DNA of 64,000 nt from JAJPXC01 sp964510535 (GCA_964510535.1 CAZECG010000007.1:37237-101236), one strand, 5' to 3'; shown: positions 27,182 to 36,296, counted from the stretch's first letter. Made by a program: numbers and translations. Notes: generated by a model not told the origin, from the letters alone.

Positions 27182-27218
27182 CAAATATACCGCGACAGCA
27201 GCATTTTACCCCCCCCCC
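27182..27218 (-). promoter_or_regulatory. Promoter of the lipoprotein gene with a 10-G tract at the -33 position
   Basis: On the minus strand: ten consecutive G (27218-27209), exactly 19 nt, then TATATTTG (27189-27182), a good -7 box about 47 nt before the lipoprotein ATG. The G run occupies the place where TTTG should be. Immediately upstream is the palindrome TTGTTAACAA. Confidence 0.6.
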
Positions 27219-27348
27219 ATTGTTAATTGTTGTTAACAATACATTTTCCCATGTCGTCCCTGGATTTGAGTGGCGGAAGAAAGCCGTTTTGTTGGTCGAT
27301 TACCAAATCTGCTTACAACGATAAGTAGTCTTTACCTATTGGATGAAT

Positions 27349-27395
27349 ATAATTAACGTGAGCTCGATTTAAGAATTAGAACTCACGTTAATTAT
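27349..27395. terminator. Perfect inverted repeat downstream of sulfatase copy 2
   Basis: ATAATTAACGTGAG and its exact reverse complement, 14 bp each, separated by 19 nt. It lies 56 nt beyond the sulfatase stop on the minus strand, between this gene and the lipoprotein promoter. No T-run follows, so it could be a terminator without a classic tail or a 3'-UTR stabiliser. The rest of the 315-nt gap (27136-27450) holds the lipoprotein promoter and no visible gene. Confidence 0.5.
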
Positions 27396-27450
27396 TGGAT
27401 TACGACCGAAAAGACGCATCGGTGATATATTTCTTACCGCCGATTTAACC

Positions 27451-29439
27451 TCATTTACGTCCTGAATCAGTCGCTACCGACATACGGTTGTCAATCATGC
27501 GGCAGGTATAATCCTGCATGAACGCACGAGCCCAACGCATCATGCTGTCGACCTCCTCTCCGTCGTAACTATCAAGAGGGGCAGAGAGCGATTGGTCGAC
27601 AACTATGTCGTAGACCTCATCGGGCGACGCCGCTTTCATATCTGCCATCACCACATATCTCTCTCCGGTTATCATCAGCCTGCCATTCACCGAGCTGAGG
27701 GCGTAATGCGGACGCGACAGGTCAAACAAATCTGTCCCCAACGAGACAAACGGCTTGTCGTATCCCATGATATGCAGAAGTGTCGGCGCGATGTCAATCT
27801 GCGACATCACACGCCCTTCAACCTCGCCCGGCTTAACGCTCCCATCGGGAGTGTACACTATGAACGGAATATGATATTTGATGTAGGGGGTGTCATATTT
27901 GGTATGTTTCAACTCGCGGCATCCGTGGTCGCCGGTGATGACGAACACTGTGTTGTCGTACCACGGCTGCTCTTTCGCGATATCGAAAAAGTGGCGTAAA
28001 GCCCTGTCGGTGTACTCCATGCTCCGTTGCACGGTTCTATGTTCTGATTTGTATCCGTCAGCGTTCCAATAGCTTGGCACAGTAAATGGGCCATGGGCGT
28101 TGATTGTGAACCATCCGGCTATAAACGGCTGCGGCAACGCTGACATATCGCGGGCGGCGTAAGCCCCCATGGCATGGTCAAATATACCCCATTTCCCGTC
28201 GAAATCGCGGTCATCGCCATATTCTCTGAGCGTCACCACGTCCACAAAGCCAGAGGCTAAAGCCGATGGAACAACATAATATGACGATGGCGCGCCGCCG
28301 AAATAAAATTTTGATGAATAGCCTTTACTATTGAGAAGATTGACCGGGGTGTCGATGGTATTGCGATTGTAAGGCGATACGGAATGAAACATAGGATCAA
28401 ACGAGGGAAACCCGCAAAACACGGCGGTTATGCCATTTGGAGACGTTACGCCTGTAGCCATAACATCACGGCACACCATGGAACGGGATGCGATTGAATC
28501 AAGGAAAGGGGTCAATCGCTTCGGGGAATCTCCCGCCACAATGTTAAGAGTGTCTATCCACATCTGCGCTCCACTTTCAAGCACAATAACCACAAGGTTC
28601 TTTCCTTTCTGCGACGCGATTCCCGGCAGCAAATCGTTGTCGGTGAAGTTATAGCGGTCTCTGCGGAGTTCCCGCAGTTCGTTCTCGCTGAAATATTCGA
28701 CTCGTTCAAGAGCCGATGAATTGATTGACCTGACGACGGTGAACGGTGTGTTCAGAATCAGATTGACCTTGGTGTTAATTCCATAGCATATCGCATCGGC
28801 GATTCCTAACGGACGACTTCTTGTCAAATCTCCCCTTATACAAATGAATGTAACAAATGAAGCCACGATGAATACGAGGACTCTCAACATAATCGTCAGC
28901 CACCTGCGGCCTACACGGATTATCCCACCTGATATGACAGGGATGTAGGCCACAGCTAATGTGACGCCAATGGAAATCACGGCCAACAGATAGGCCCACC
29001 AATAATCATGAAAATAAGATATGATGATTCCGACCATATTGGAATCGCCGAACGCGCCCGCAAGGGTCGACCATCTCATGCGTCCTCCGATAAAGGGGGA
29101 GAACGCCACATCCGCTATGTTGAGCGCGAGCATCACGGCGGTGCTCACCCCAAAGATTATATTGGTGGCAAGTATCCACCGGCGGCGCGTGACAAAGCCG
29201 AACGGCAGAAACCGCATGGCGATGAACAACAAGTTGAAATAAGCGACCGCGCAGAGATCGAAGCGCAGACCGCCCCACAATATCGGCAGCCACTCCGCCG
29301 GGCTTATATCCCCTATCTCACCGGCATTGTAGATGTAATAGGGGAATCTGGTCAGCCACAGCGCTACTACCGACACAACGAGTTGGTAAACCGTGGCTGT
29401 ATAATATCCGCACCGGAATCGAAGTCGTGAGCGTGTCAT
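27451..29439 (-). CDS. LtaS/phosphoglycerol-transferase-like membrane sulfatase, copy 2
   Basis: A 662-residue paralog of the 24512 gene with the same plan: five N-terminal membrane helices (about residues 10-215) and a periplasmic sulfatase domain. Motifs: VIVLESGAQMW, GITAVFCGFP (probable nucleophile Thr), TINAHGPFTVP, VITGDHGCREL. It differs from copy 1 most in the loops near the active site (CGFPSFDPM versus GGFPAFEPF), which suggests a different acceptor or donor. Its ATG overlaps the stop of the upstream glycosyltransferase (ATGA), so the two are translationally coupled. Confidence 0.88.
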   Translation of the reverse strand: MTRSRLRFRCGYYTATVYQLVVSVVALWLTRFPYYIYNAGEIGDISPAEWLPILWGGLRFDLCAVAYFNLLFIAMRFLPFGFVTRRRWILATNIIFGVSTAVMLALNIADVAFSPFIGGRMRWSTLAGAFGDSNMVGIIISYFHDYWWAYLLAVISIGVTLAVAYIPVISGGIIRVGRRWLTIMLRVLVFIVASFVTFICIRGDLTRSRPLGIADAICYGINTKVNLILNTPFTVVRSINSSALERVEYFSENELRELRRDRYNFTDNDLLPGIASQKGKNLVVIVLESGAQMWIDTLNIVAGDSPKRLTPFLDSIASRSMVCRDVMATGVTSPNGITAVFCGFPSFDPMFHSVSPYNRNTIDTPVNLLNSKGYSSKFYFGGAPSSYYVVPSALASGFVDVVTLREYGDDRDFDGKWGIFDHAMGAYAARDMSALPQPFIAGWFTINAHGPFTVPSYWNADGYKSEHRTVQRSMEYTDRALRHFFDIAKEQPWYDNTVFVITGDHGCRELKHTKYDTPYIKYHIPFIVYTPDGSVKPGEVEGRVMSQIDIAPTLLHIMGYDKPFVSLGTDLFDLSRPHYALSSVNGRLMITGERYVVMADMKAASPDEVYDIVVDQSLSAPLDSYDGEEVDSMMRWARAFMQDYTCRMIDNRMSVATDSGRK

Positions 29440-30266
29440 GATTCTTTCTTTTCTGATTTGTCAACCCGGTTCATTTTAGCTTCACAGAGGTGCTTGTCGA
29501 GGTCGGTTACCGACAGTTTACCGCGTTCCTCCTCAAGTTTTGCCATCACGGCGAAACGATAGAACCCGTCCATGACAGCCCTGATGAAGCCTTCACGCCC
29601 GAGCCTTATCCCGCCTTTGAGAATATAGCACTTGAAAAAACGGAAAAACGGGTCGGTCAGAAGTTTCCAACTCCGATAGCCCACACGGCAACGGCATTTC
29701 TCCTGGTCGGTGTAATAGTTCAATTTGGCGACACGCTGCGCCATCGTCTCATTTGCGAGATGAATCAACGACAGCTCAACGCATGAAGCCGGAATCTTTA
29801 CCTCATCGCCCCTGTGCGTGGGCCGGGAATGTATGGAATAAGGCCAATTGGTGCCGTCACGATACATGAAACGCGGGACATAGTCGGGATAATCGCACCT
29901 CATCCAACGCCCCATGAAATAATTGCGCCGAGGGATTAACACACAACGAGGCGAGGGGTCACGCTCTATCTCGTCGTAAAGATAGCGGCACAAGCCTGGA
30001 GGAACCACCTCGTCGGCATCGACCACCAACACCCATTCATGCATCGCCTCGTGAATCGCCCGGTCGCGGTACGCTTCACATATACGGTGGTTTTCTCGCG
30101 GATAAACCACCGTTCTCGCGCCGTGTCGGCGCGCTATCTCGAGAGTGTCATCGGTGCTCTCCATATCGGCCACGACAATCTCATCAAATCCGGCGAGCGA
30201 TGACAACACCGTGTCGAGGTGCGATGATGCGTTATATGTCTGGACTATTACTGATATTTTTCCCAT
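29436..30266 (-). CDS. Glycosyltransferase family 2, WaaE-like
   Basis: A 276-residue protein beginning KISVIVQTYNASSHLDTVL, with IVVADMESTDDTLEIA and WVLVVDADEVVPPGL, the metal-binding D-x-D of GT-A enzymes. The form resembles LPS-core beta-glycosyltransferases of the WaaE type. Start at 30266; an ATG at 30287 would fall inside the leader stem-loop. It is the first gene of an operon with sulfatase copy 2, suggesting glycosylation followed by phospho-substitution of the same envelope molecule (inference). Confidence 0.88.
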   Translation of the reverse strand: MGKISVIVQTYNASSHLDTVLSSLAGFDEIVVADMESTDDTLEIARRHGARTVVYPRENHRICEAYRDRAIHEAMHEWVLVVDADEVVPPGLCRYLYDEIERDPSPRCVLIPRRNYFMGRWMRCDYPDYVPRFMYRDGTNWPYSIHSRPTHRGDEVKIPASCVELSLIHLANETMAQRVAKLNYYTDQEKCRCRVGYRSWKLLTDPFFRFFKCYILKGGIRLGREGFIRAVMDGFYRFAVMAKLEEERGKLSVTDLDKHLCEAKMNRVDKSEKKES

Positions 30267-30279
30267 AATAAGATGTTTA

Positions 30280-30360
30280 AAAATCACGGTGGAAGGCCGA
30301 TGGAATAGATTTAAGGCGGTGACGAAGTTATTTTCCGGCTGAGTCTTCCACCATGATTTT
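30280..30360 (-). promoter_or_regulatory. Long leader stem-loop before the GT2/sulfatase operon
   Basis: Two 18-nt arms (30280-30297 and 30343-30360) pair with one mismatch and one G-U pair when read on the minus strand, with a 45-nt loop. The proximal arm ends 13 nt before the GT start codon, so the structure would lie in the 5' leader and could affect ribosome access. Confidence 0.5.
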
Positions 30361-30563
30361 GAGCTAAAATCGGTGTGTTTTATGCAATGACCCGCTCAAT
30401 CGCATCCAGCAGCGCATAGCGGCGGCTGAACCGTGGAAACGGCCAATCTGATTGAATAAGATGTTTCGCTGTGAAATTTATCTCTTCCATTGCAATGGAG
30501 AGCTGCCGCATCATAATCGTTCCCCTGTATTCGAGCGGTATGTTTCAAGTTATGCCGTTATAC

Positions 30564-30660
30564 AAAAAAAGCGTGGGGAACCTACCTGTTACTCGTCCCA
30601 CTCTTTAAGGTCTTCGCATTACCCACTCAGTCAGAACGAGCAACGCAGAAGCCCACGCCG
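30564..30660 (-). ncRNA. Structured small RNA, 6S-like candidate
   Basis: Minus-strand sequence of about 97 nt. The closing stem is GCGTGGG with CCCACGC, the latter followed at once by seven U (intrinsic terminator). Inside, GTTGCTCGT pairs with ACGAGTAAC over nine base pairs, leaving a large central region of about 40 nt. A long rod with a terminal bubble and U-tail, of about 100 nt, is what one expects for the Bacteroidetes 6S RNA (6S-Flavo), which binds RNA polymerase. The 650-nt gap 30267-30938 holds this element and the GT leader; the open frame at 30452-30709 overlaps it and looks spurious. Confidence 0.5.
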
Positions 30661-30938
30661 ATATGATAACCTCATAATCAGGCAGCCTGAACGAGGCCAA
30701 GCATTCTGATTTGACATAACCATATCTGTAAGGCATCTACCGTTGCGTTGTCCCATGACTGAGTTTATAGAAGTTGCGAAGTTCTAAAGAGTCAAGAACA
30801 AAGCGTCAAGTAAACGCTTTTGAAATATTAAATGATATTAGCCCACTCCACCCCTCTGGGCTTCTGTGGGGAAATATGTTTGCAAAATTAAATATTAAAC
30901 CGCCTCTCCGAGTCGATTTAACATTTATTTAGATTGAC

Positions 30939-32489
30939 TCAAAAAGGAGCGTCCTCTCCTGTGGGCGGAGCGGTTATATCGGCCGTACCGCCCGAGAGAG
31001 ATGATGACAGGGGATAACCTGATGCCGAAGCCGAGTCGCCGGCGTTCATGCGCGATGCCACCGTCTGCGGGGCCATATCGGCATCATTTTCAGACCAGTT
31101 TTCAAATCGGGCGAACTTGCTGCGGAATCTGAGAGGCACATCATCGACTTTACCGCTACGGTGTTTTGCCACGATAAATTCGGCCAAACCCCTTATATCG
31201 CGACCCGACGCGTCGGTATCTGACTTGATATAGTACTCCGGTCGGTGGATGAAACAAACGATGTCGGCATCCTGCTCGATTGCCCCACTCTCGCGCAGGT
31301 CAGATAGCTGCGGACGCTTGCCGTCGGTGCGCGACTCTACCGAACGGTTAAGCTGCGACAGTGCCACGATGGGTATGTTAAGCTCTTTGGCAAGTTGCTT
31401 GAGCGAGCGCGAAATCATGCTGACCTCCTGTTCACGGCTACCAAACTTCATGCCCGACGCGTTCATCAACTGGAGGTAGTCGATTATTATCATCTTGACG
31501 TGGTGTTCCCTGACTAACCTGCGCGCCTTGGTACGCAACTCAAAGATTGAAAGCGAGGGGGTGTCGTCGATATATATAGGAGCCGCATAGAGATGTTTGA
31601 TTCGCGACATCAACTGATCCCACTGTTGCGGAAGAAGGCGACCGCTCTTTATGACCTCACCTTCAAGTTCGCAAGTGTTGCTTATCAGACGGTTCACGAG
31701 CTGCAGGTTTGACATTTCGAGCGAGAATATGGCTAACGGGATATTATAATTAATCGCCATGTTTTTGGCCATCGACAACACAAATGCGGTCTTGCCCATA
31801 GCGGGGCGCGCGGCAATGATTATCAAGTCAGAGTTCTGCCACCCCGATGTGAGCTTGTCAAGCTCATGATAGCCTGATTCAAGTCCCGAAAGTCCCGAGG
31901 TACGGTTGGCCGCCGCCTGAATCTGTTCAATAGCTTGCTTGATGACGGGGTCAATCTGTGTGACATCTTTTTTAACGTTGCGTTGTGAAATCTCAAACAG
32001 TTTTCCCTCGGCCTCCTGCAATAGGTCATCGACATCGTTGCTCTCATCGTAGGCTTTCCCCTCGATGGCCGAGGCAAACGATATGAGTTCGCGGGCGAGA
32101 TACTTCTGCGCCACGATGCGGGCATGGAATTCGACGTGCGCCGCGGAAGCCACTTTCGATGTTAAATCTGTAATATAGACAATTCCGCCAACTTCATCGA
32201 GAGCGTTATCGAGTCGCAGACGCTCGGTGACGGTGAGCATATCGATAGGTTCCTGAGCGGCGCCAAGAGCCTGAATGGCCTCGTAGATTTTCTTTAGTTG
32301 CGGTTCATAGAAACTCTCGGGCTTCAATATGTCACACACGGTAGAATAAGCGTCTTTTTCGAGCATCAAAGCTCCGATTACTGCTTCTTCAAGGTCTTTG
32401 TCGTGGGGTTGCACTCTGCCGCCTCCGTCATAAAGGGGGGCGTTGGGTCTGGACTGCCGCCGATTATTATTGTTGTTGACAAATTCCAT
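30939..32489 (-). CDS. dnaB: Replicative DNA helicase DnaB
   Basis: Hexameric fork helicase; 516 aa. The N-terminal primase-interacting domain (PHDKDLEEAVIGALML) is followed by a linker and the RecA-like C-domain with Walker A ARPAMGKTAFVLS, Walker B IIIDYLQLM and the DnaB motif ALSQLNRSVE. The C-terminal 60 residues are low complexity (Ser/Ala/Pro). No intein. A minus-strand TAATTTTG box downstream at 30889-30882 points toward the 6S-like region, not toward dnaB. Confidence 0.97.
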   Translation of the reverse strand: MEFVNNNNNRRQSRPNAPLYDGGGRVQPHDKDLEEAVIGALMLEKDAYSTVCDILKPESFYEPQLKKIYEAIQALGAAQEPIDMLTVTERLRLDNALDEVGGIVYITDLTSKVASAAHVEFHARIVAQKYLARELISFASAIEGKAYDESNDVDDLLQEAEGKLFEISQRNVKKDVTQIDPVIKQAIEQIQAAANRTSGLSGLESGYHELDKLTSGWQNSDLIIIAARPAMGKTAFVLSMAKNMAINYNIPLAIFSLEMSNLQLVNRLISNTCELEGEVIKSGRLLPQQWDQLMSRIKHLYAAPIYIDDTPSLSIFELRTKARRLVREHHVKMIIIDYLQLMNASGMKFGSREQEVSMISRSLKQLAKELNIPIVALSQLNRSVESRTDGKRPQLSDLRESGAIEQDADIVCFIHRPEYYIKSDTDASGRDIRGLAEFIVAKHRSGKVDDVPLRFRSKFARFENWSENDADMAPQTVASRMNAGDSASASGYPLSSSLSGGTADITAPPTGEDAPF

Positions 32490-32625
32490 TGCGGGGTTAA
32501 GAATCTAAAAATGTGGAATTAAGAATATAAAAAATGTGGGGCGGCCTTATTTGAGCCGCTCCACAAAGGTAGTTCATTTATCGTGTAATCGCAAGCGAGA
32601 ATTATTGACAGTGCGATGTTGATAA

Positions 32626-33795
32626 TTACTCAAATATGTGACGTAACTTGGAGAAGATGCGATTTTTGACACTTTCGGTCGGCTTGACGTTGGGCGATTC
32701 GCGCAACCGCTCGATGAGTGTCTTCTCCGAATCGTTCAAAGTTTCGGGGATGTAGACCATCACGTTGATAAGTTCGTCGCCGGTGCCGTAGCCATCGGTC
32801 GATGGAAGACCTTTGCCGCGGAGGCGCAACACTTTACCCGGCTGCGTTCCCGGAACGATTTTCAATCTTGCTCTGCCGACAATCGTCGGCACTTCGACCG
32901 AGCCGCCGAGGACTGCGGTGGGGAGATCAAGCATCAGATTGTAGATTACATCGTTGCCGTCGCGAATCAATTCGGGGTGCTTAACCTCCTCTATGACCAC
33001 GAGCAAGTCGCCGTTGACGCCGCCATGACGGGGCGCGTTTCCCTTCCCTTTCACGGTCAAGGTCATCCCCTCTTGCACACCGGCTGGAATGTCAAAGCTG
33101 ACTGTCACCTCTTTGCGCACCACGCCCTCTCCGTTACAGTGAGGGCAGCGTTCGGTGATAATCTTCCCTTCGCCCTGACAGTCGGGACAAGTGGCGGCCG
33201 ACTGCATCGCACCGAATATGGTGTTCTGAGTGTGAAGCACACTGCCGGTCCCGTTACAGGTGTGGCAGGTGGTGAAAGCTTTGCCGTCTTTCGCTCCGGT
33301 GCCGTTGCAATGCTCGCATTTGGCCATGGTGGGAATCTTCAGCGTTTTGGATACACCTTTGGCGATTTCCTCAAGCGTCAGTTTCACCTTAATGCGCAAG
33401 TCGCTACCTTTTCGCACCGCACGGCGCGCCTGGCGATGACCGCCACCTGTGGCACCACCCCACTGGCCCGAATAGTGTCCGCCGAAGATGTCGCCAAACT
33501 GTGCGAAAATATCCTCCATCGAGAAACCGCCCGACGAATAGAACCCGCCACCACCTCCGGGAAACCCCTGAGGACCCATGTTGTGGCCAAACCGGTCATA
33601 TTTCTGACGCTTCTCATCGTTGCTGAGCACATCGTAAGCCTCGGCTGCCTCCTTGAACTTCTCCTCGGCGGCTTTATCACCCGGATTCTTATCAGGGTGA
33701 TATTTGATAGCCAACTTACGATAGGCTTTCTTTATTTCATCTGCTGTAGCGGTTTTGCTCACGCCAAGCACTTCATAATAATCTCTTTTATCCAT
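32626..33795 (-). CDS. dnaJ: Chaperone DnaJ (Hsp40)
   Basis: DnaK co-chaperone; 389 aa with the full type I layout. The J domain (residues 4-70, HPD in IKYHPDKNPGD) is followed by a Gly/Phe-rich linker (about 75-125), four CxxCxGxG zinc repeats (about 160-230: CEHCNGTGAK, CHTCNGTGSV, CPDCQGEGKI, CPHCNGEGVV) and the C-terminal substrate domain. It starts 26 nt after grpE. Confidence 0.98.
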   Translation of the reverse strand: MDKRDYYEVLGVSKTATADEIKKAYRKLAIKYHPDKNPGDKAAEEKFKEAAEAYDVLSNDEKRQKYDRFGHNMGPQGFPGGGGGFYSSGGFSMEDIFAQFGDIFGGHYSGQWGGATGGGHRQARRAVRKGSDLRIKVKLTLEEIAKGVSKTLKIPTMAKCEHCNGTGAKDGKAFTTCHTCNGTGSVLHTQNTIFGAMQSAATCPDCQGEGKIITERCPHCNGEGVVRKEVTVSFDIPAGVQEGMTLTVKGKGNAPRHGGVNGDLLVVIEEVKHPELIRDGNDVIYNLMLDLPTAVLGGSVEVPTIVGRARLKIVPGTQPGKVLRLRGKGLPSTDGYGTGDELINVMVYIPETLNDSEKTLIERLRESPNVKPTESVKNRIFSKLRHIFE

Positions 33796-33821
33796 CTGTG
33801 AGACAGCTCTTAATTAGCGAT

Positions 33822-34433
33822 TTACTGAGCTACGGCAACTTTAGCGTGGCGTATCACTTTGCCGTTAAGCGTATAGCCTTTGGAGACCGTGTCGACGACC
33901 TTCCCTTTTTGCGAATCGTCGGCGGCAGGCATCATAGCGATAGCCTCGTGATATTCTGTGTCAAAATCGGCACCGTCGGTGGATATCACCTTCACACCGT
34001 TTTGCTCAAGATATTTCACGAACTTATTGTAGATAAGCGTCATCCCCTCCTTGACAGCTTCCGCGTCACCGCTTTCATTGACAGCGGCCAGACCGCGCTC
34101 GAAATCGTCGATAATCGGGAGCAAGCCTTTCATGGCTGACTCGGCTCCGTTTTTGATAATCTCCGATTTCTCCTTGAGCGTGCGCTTGCGGAAATTGTCA
34201 AACTCGGCCATAAGGAACAAATACTCTTTTTTCTCCTTCTCAAGTTGCTCCGAGGTATCGTTAAGCTGTTTCATGAGAGCCTCGGTCTCTGACAACTCGG
34301 CATCCTCCGCTACCGACGACGCGTCATTTTCATCATCAGGAGTGACATCCATTATTTCGGGAGCGTCGGCAGGTTGCTCATGCAGCCTGCCGTTGGCACT
34401 GTTCTTTTCCTGTTTGTTAGCTTTATTGCTCAT
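33822..34433 (-). CDS. grpE: Nucleotide exchange factor GrpE
   Basis: Exchanges ADP on DnaK; 203 aa. An acidic disordered N-terminus (about 1-60) is followed by a long coiled coil (EQLEKEKKEYLFLMAEFDNFRKRT) and the beta wing with YHEAIAMMPA and GYTLNGKVIRHAKVAV. It forms an operon with dnaJ. dnaK is not in the window, and no CIRCE-like repeat was seen upstream. Confidence 0.96.
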   Translation of the reverse strand: MSNKANKQEKNSANGRLHEQPADAPEIMDVTPDDENDASSVAEDAELSETEALMKQLNDTSEQLEKEKKEYLFLMAEFDNFRKRTLKEKSEIIKNGAESAMKGLLPIIDDFERGLAAVNESGDAEAVKEGMTLIYNKFVKYLEQNGVKVISTDGADFDTEYHEAIAMMPAADDSQKGKVVDTVSKGYTLNGKVIRHAKVAVAQ

Positions 34434-34584
34434 ATAGTTAGTATTATTCTTATTGACGTTACATCATTCCGCGAGCGTTGCAGCAAAAATGCTGCCAAAC
34501 TCTCGACCGACAACGATTTTAACAATGGGGATGCAAAAGATTTAACATCCCTTTAAATTCATAACAATATTGCGGGTGTAACGT

Positions 34585-35421
34585 TCACTCTTTTCCAACA
34601 ACGCCGCGCCACGACTGCCAACCGTCCCGCATCCACCTGTCGGGCAGTGACAAATTGGCACATTCAAACAGCCCGTAGACCGCCGACCCCGAACCCGACA
34701 TCGAGGCATAGACCGCCCCGGAGTCATACATATCAGCCTTAGCCTCAGCTATCAACGGATATTGACGGAACACCGAGGGTTCAAAATCGTTTTCAACCAA
34801 TCCGCGCCACTCTTTGATAGGTCGGCGAAGCGACGAAAGGAGCTGCACTGACGGCTTGCGGGGGGTCACTCCTTTATAGGCCGCAGCCGTGGGGACGCTG
34901 ACCGGAGGTTTCACAACGACGATGGTCAATCCGTCTAAACACGGCATTTCCACCGGAGTCAAATCTATCCCCGTCCCGGTGGCAAGCATCGGAGTATCGT
35001 AAACGAAAAACGGGCAATCGGCTCCGATTCCGGCAGCTATGGCCGCAAGCCTATCAAGCGGCAATCCGAGTGCAAACAAGTCGTTAAGCAGCAGCAGCGT
35101 ATGGGCCGCATCGGACGACCCGCCCCCTAGCCCCGCACCATCGGGCACAATCTTTCGCAGATAAATGTCGACAGCCGGCAATTCCACCTCGGCGGCAAGA
35201 GCGCGATAAGCCTTCATCACAAGATTTTTCTCTGTCGGACAATCTACCCGACGCCCGGTGACCGTCAGGCGGGTAACGCCATCAGCCGATGGGACAATCT
35301 CAAGGATATCGCCCCACCCGATAGGGAACATCGCCGTGACAATGTCATGATAACCGTCGGGACGACGAGCGACAATGTCAAGACCGATGTTTATTTTCGA
35401 ATTACAAAATCTTATCATCAC
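34585..35421 (-). CDS. ispE: 4-diphosphocytidyl-2-C-methylerythritol kinase
   Basis: GHMP kinase of the MEP isoprenoid pathway; 278 aa. Start RFCNSKINIGLDIVARRPDG, ATP loop DGAGLGGGSSDAA, and the third GHMP motif YASMSGSGSAVYGLF near the C-terminus. Its start codon overlaps the stop of the META lipoprotein gene (35418-35421), so both are on one transcript. Confidence 0.95.
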   Translation of the reverse strand: MMIRFCNSKINIGLDIVARRPDGYHDIVTAMFPIGWGDILEIVPSADGVTRLTVTGRRVDCPTEKNLVMKAYRALAAEVELPAVDIYLRKIVPDGAGLGGGSSDAAHTLLLLNDLFALGLPLDRLAAIAAGIGADCPFFVYDTPMLATGTGIDLTPVEMPCLDGLTIVVVKPPVSVPTAAAYKGVTPRKPSVQLLSSLRRPIKEWRGLVENDFEPSVFRQYPLIAEAKADMYDSGAVYASMSGSGSAVYGLFECANLSLPDRWMRDGWQSWRGVVGKE

Positions 35422-36242
35422 TTTTTAGGGATACGGCGCATCGTTATAACGGTTTTGCCCTCATTGTCAAGCAATGCCACAGAGTCGTCGCCGATGGCGG
35501 TGGCGGCGTCGACAGCCTCAAGAGCCAGCAGGAAAGCCGTCTCTTGCTGCCGGTTGCGGCAAGCCATACGGGTCGTTACCACATTGTGAAACTGTATGGC
35601 ATTTGTCTTGTCGGGATCAATCAGAAGATTGCCGTTCAAAATGTTGCAGCCTGTGTTGCCGTGCAATTTCAATTCAGGAATATCGACAACCAACCTCATC
35701 GACTCATCGTCCTCAAGCTCCACAGGCTTGCCCGAAAGGAGCGTCACGCGCCAAGTGCCGTTAAGGAAATCCATGTTGTGTTTGCGCAACACCATCAGCG
35801 TCTGGCCGTCAGCTCCGGTGAGATTCATATAAGACTCATGCCCCTTTTTCCCCACGGCATAGCCACTCACTTTATCGAGAGCACGGTTTATCGCATATTC
35901 AAACGGAGCGTCGGCACAAGCTCTCATTGTAGAGATGACGTTAGAGAATGACAACGAGGTGCCGCCAAGATTGTAGTCACCGTTAATCGTGTTACAGCCG
36001 TTCGAGCCGTAAAAGCGGGAATTTTCAGCATCAAACGTGATGTAGGGACGCTCATCCCCTGTCAGCGTCTTGCCGTCTACCTTATATATTGTCCACTCAC
36101 CCGGAACCAAAGCCGAGTAGTCAACCGATTCTGACTGCGCAACGGGCTTCCGCTCAACCACTTTTTTCGACAAACACGCAGAGCCAAGCGACAAAGCCGC
36201 CATAGCCGCCACGACCAAAGTTGAAACATTGATGATTTTCAT
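35418..36242 (-). CDS. Double META-domain lipoprotein (HslJ-like)
   Basis: A 274-residue lipoprotein: signal peptide with lipobox L-G-S-A-C (Cys 23), then two tandem META domains (about 45-150 and 160-270). They carry the paired hallmarks YGSNGCNTINGDY and LHGNTGCNILNGNL, and MRACADAPFE and TRMACRNRQQE. In E. coli a single META domain (HslJ) is linked to novobiocin and heat tolerance; the biochemical role is unknown. It heads the operon with ispE. Confidence 0.88.
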   Translation of the reverse strand: MKIINVSTLVVAAMAALSLGSACLSKKVVERKPVAQSESVDYSALVPGEWTIYKVDGKTLTGDERPYITFDAENSRFYGSNGCNTINGDYNLGGTSLSFSNVISTMRACADAPFEYAINRALDKVSGYAVGKKGHESYMNLTGADGQTLMVLRKHNMDFLNGTWRVTLLSGKPVELEDDESMRLVVDIPELKLHGNTGCNILNGNLLIDPDKTNAIQFHNVVTTRMACRNRQQETAFLLALEAVDAATAIGDDSVALLDNEGKTVITMRRIPKK

Positions 36243-36288
36243 AATTGTAATAATTATGTTAAATATCCGCTCATTTTTAACTGTCGGG

Positions 36289-36296
36289 CAAAATTA
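36289..36296 (-). promoter_or_regulatory. -7 promoter element of the META lipoprotein/ispE operon
   Basis: TAATTTTG on the minus strand, 46 nt before the ATG at 36242; fits TANNTTTG. The -33 box is not clear. Confidence 0.45.

Noticed and set aside
30452..30709. 85-codon frame in the dnaB/GT2 gap
   Set aside because: Overlaps the 6S-like structured RNA and its terminator on the other strand; composition is not protein-like.
32977..33801. 274-codon frame antisense to dnaJ
   Set aside because: Lies opposite the zinc-finger and J domains of dnaJ; composition reflects the complementary strand, with no start signal or family match.
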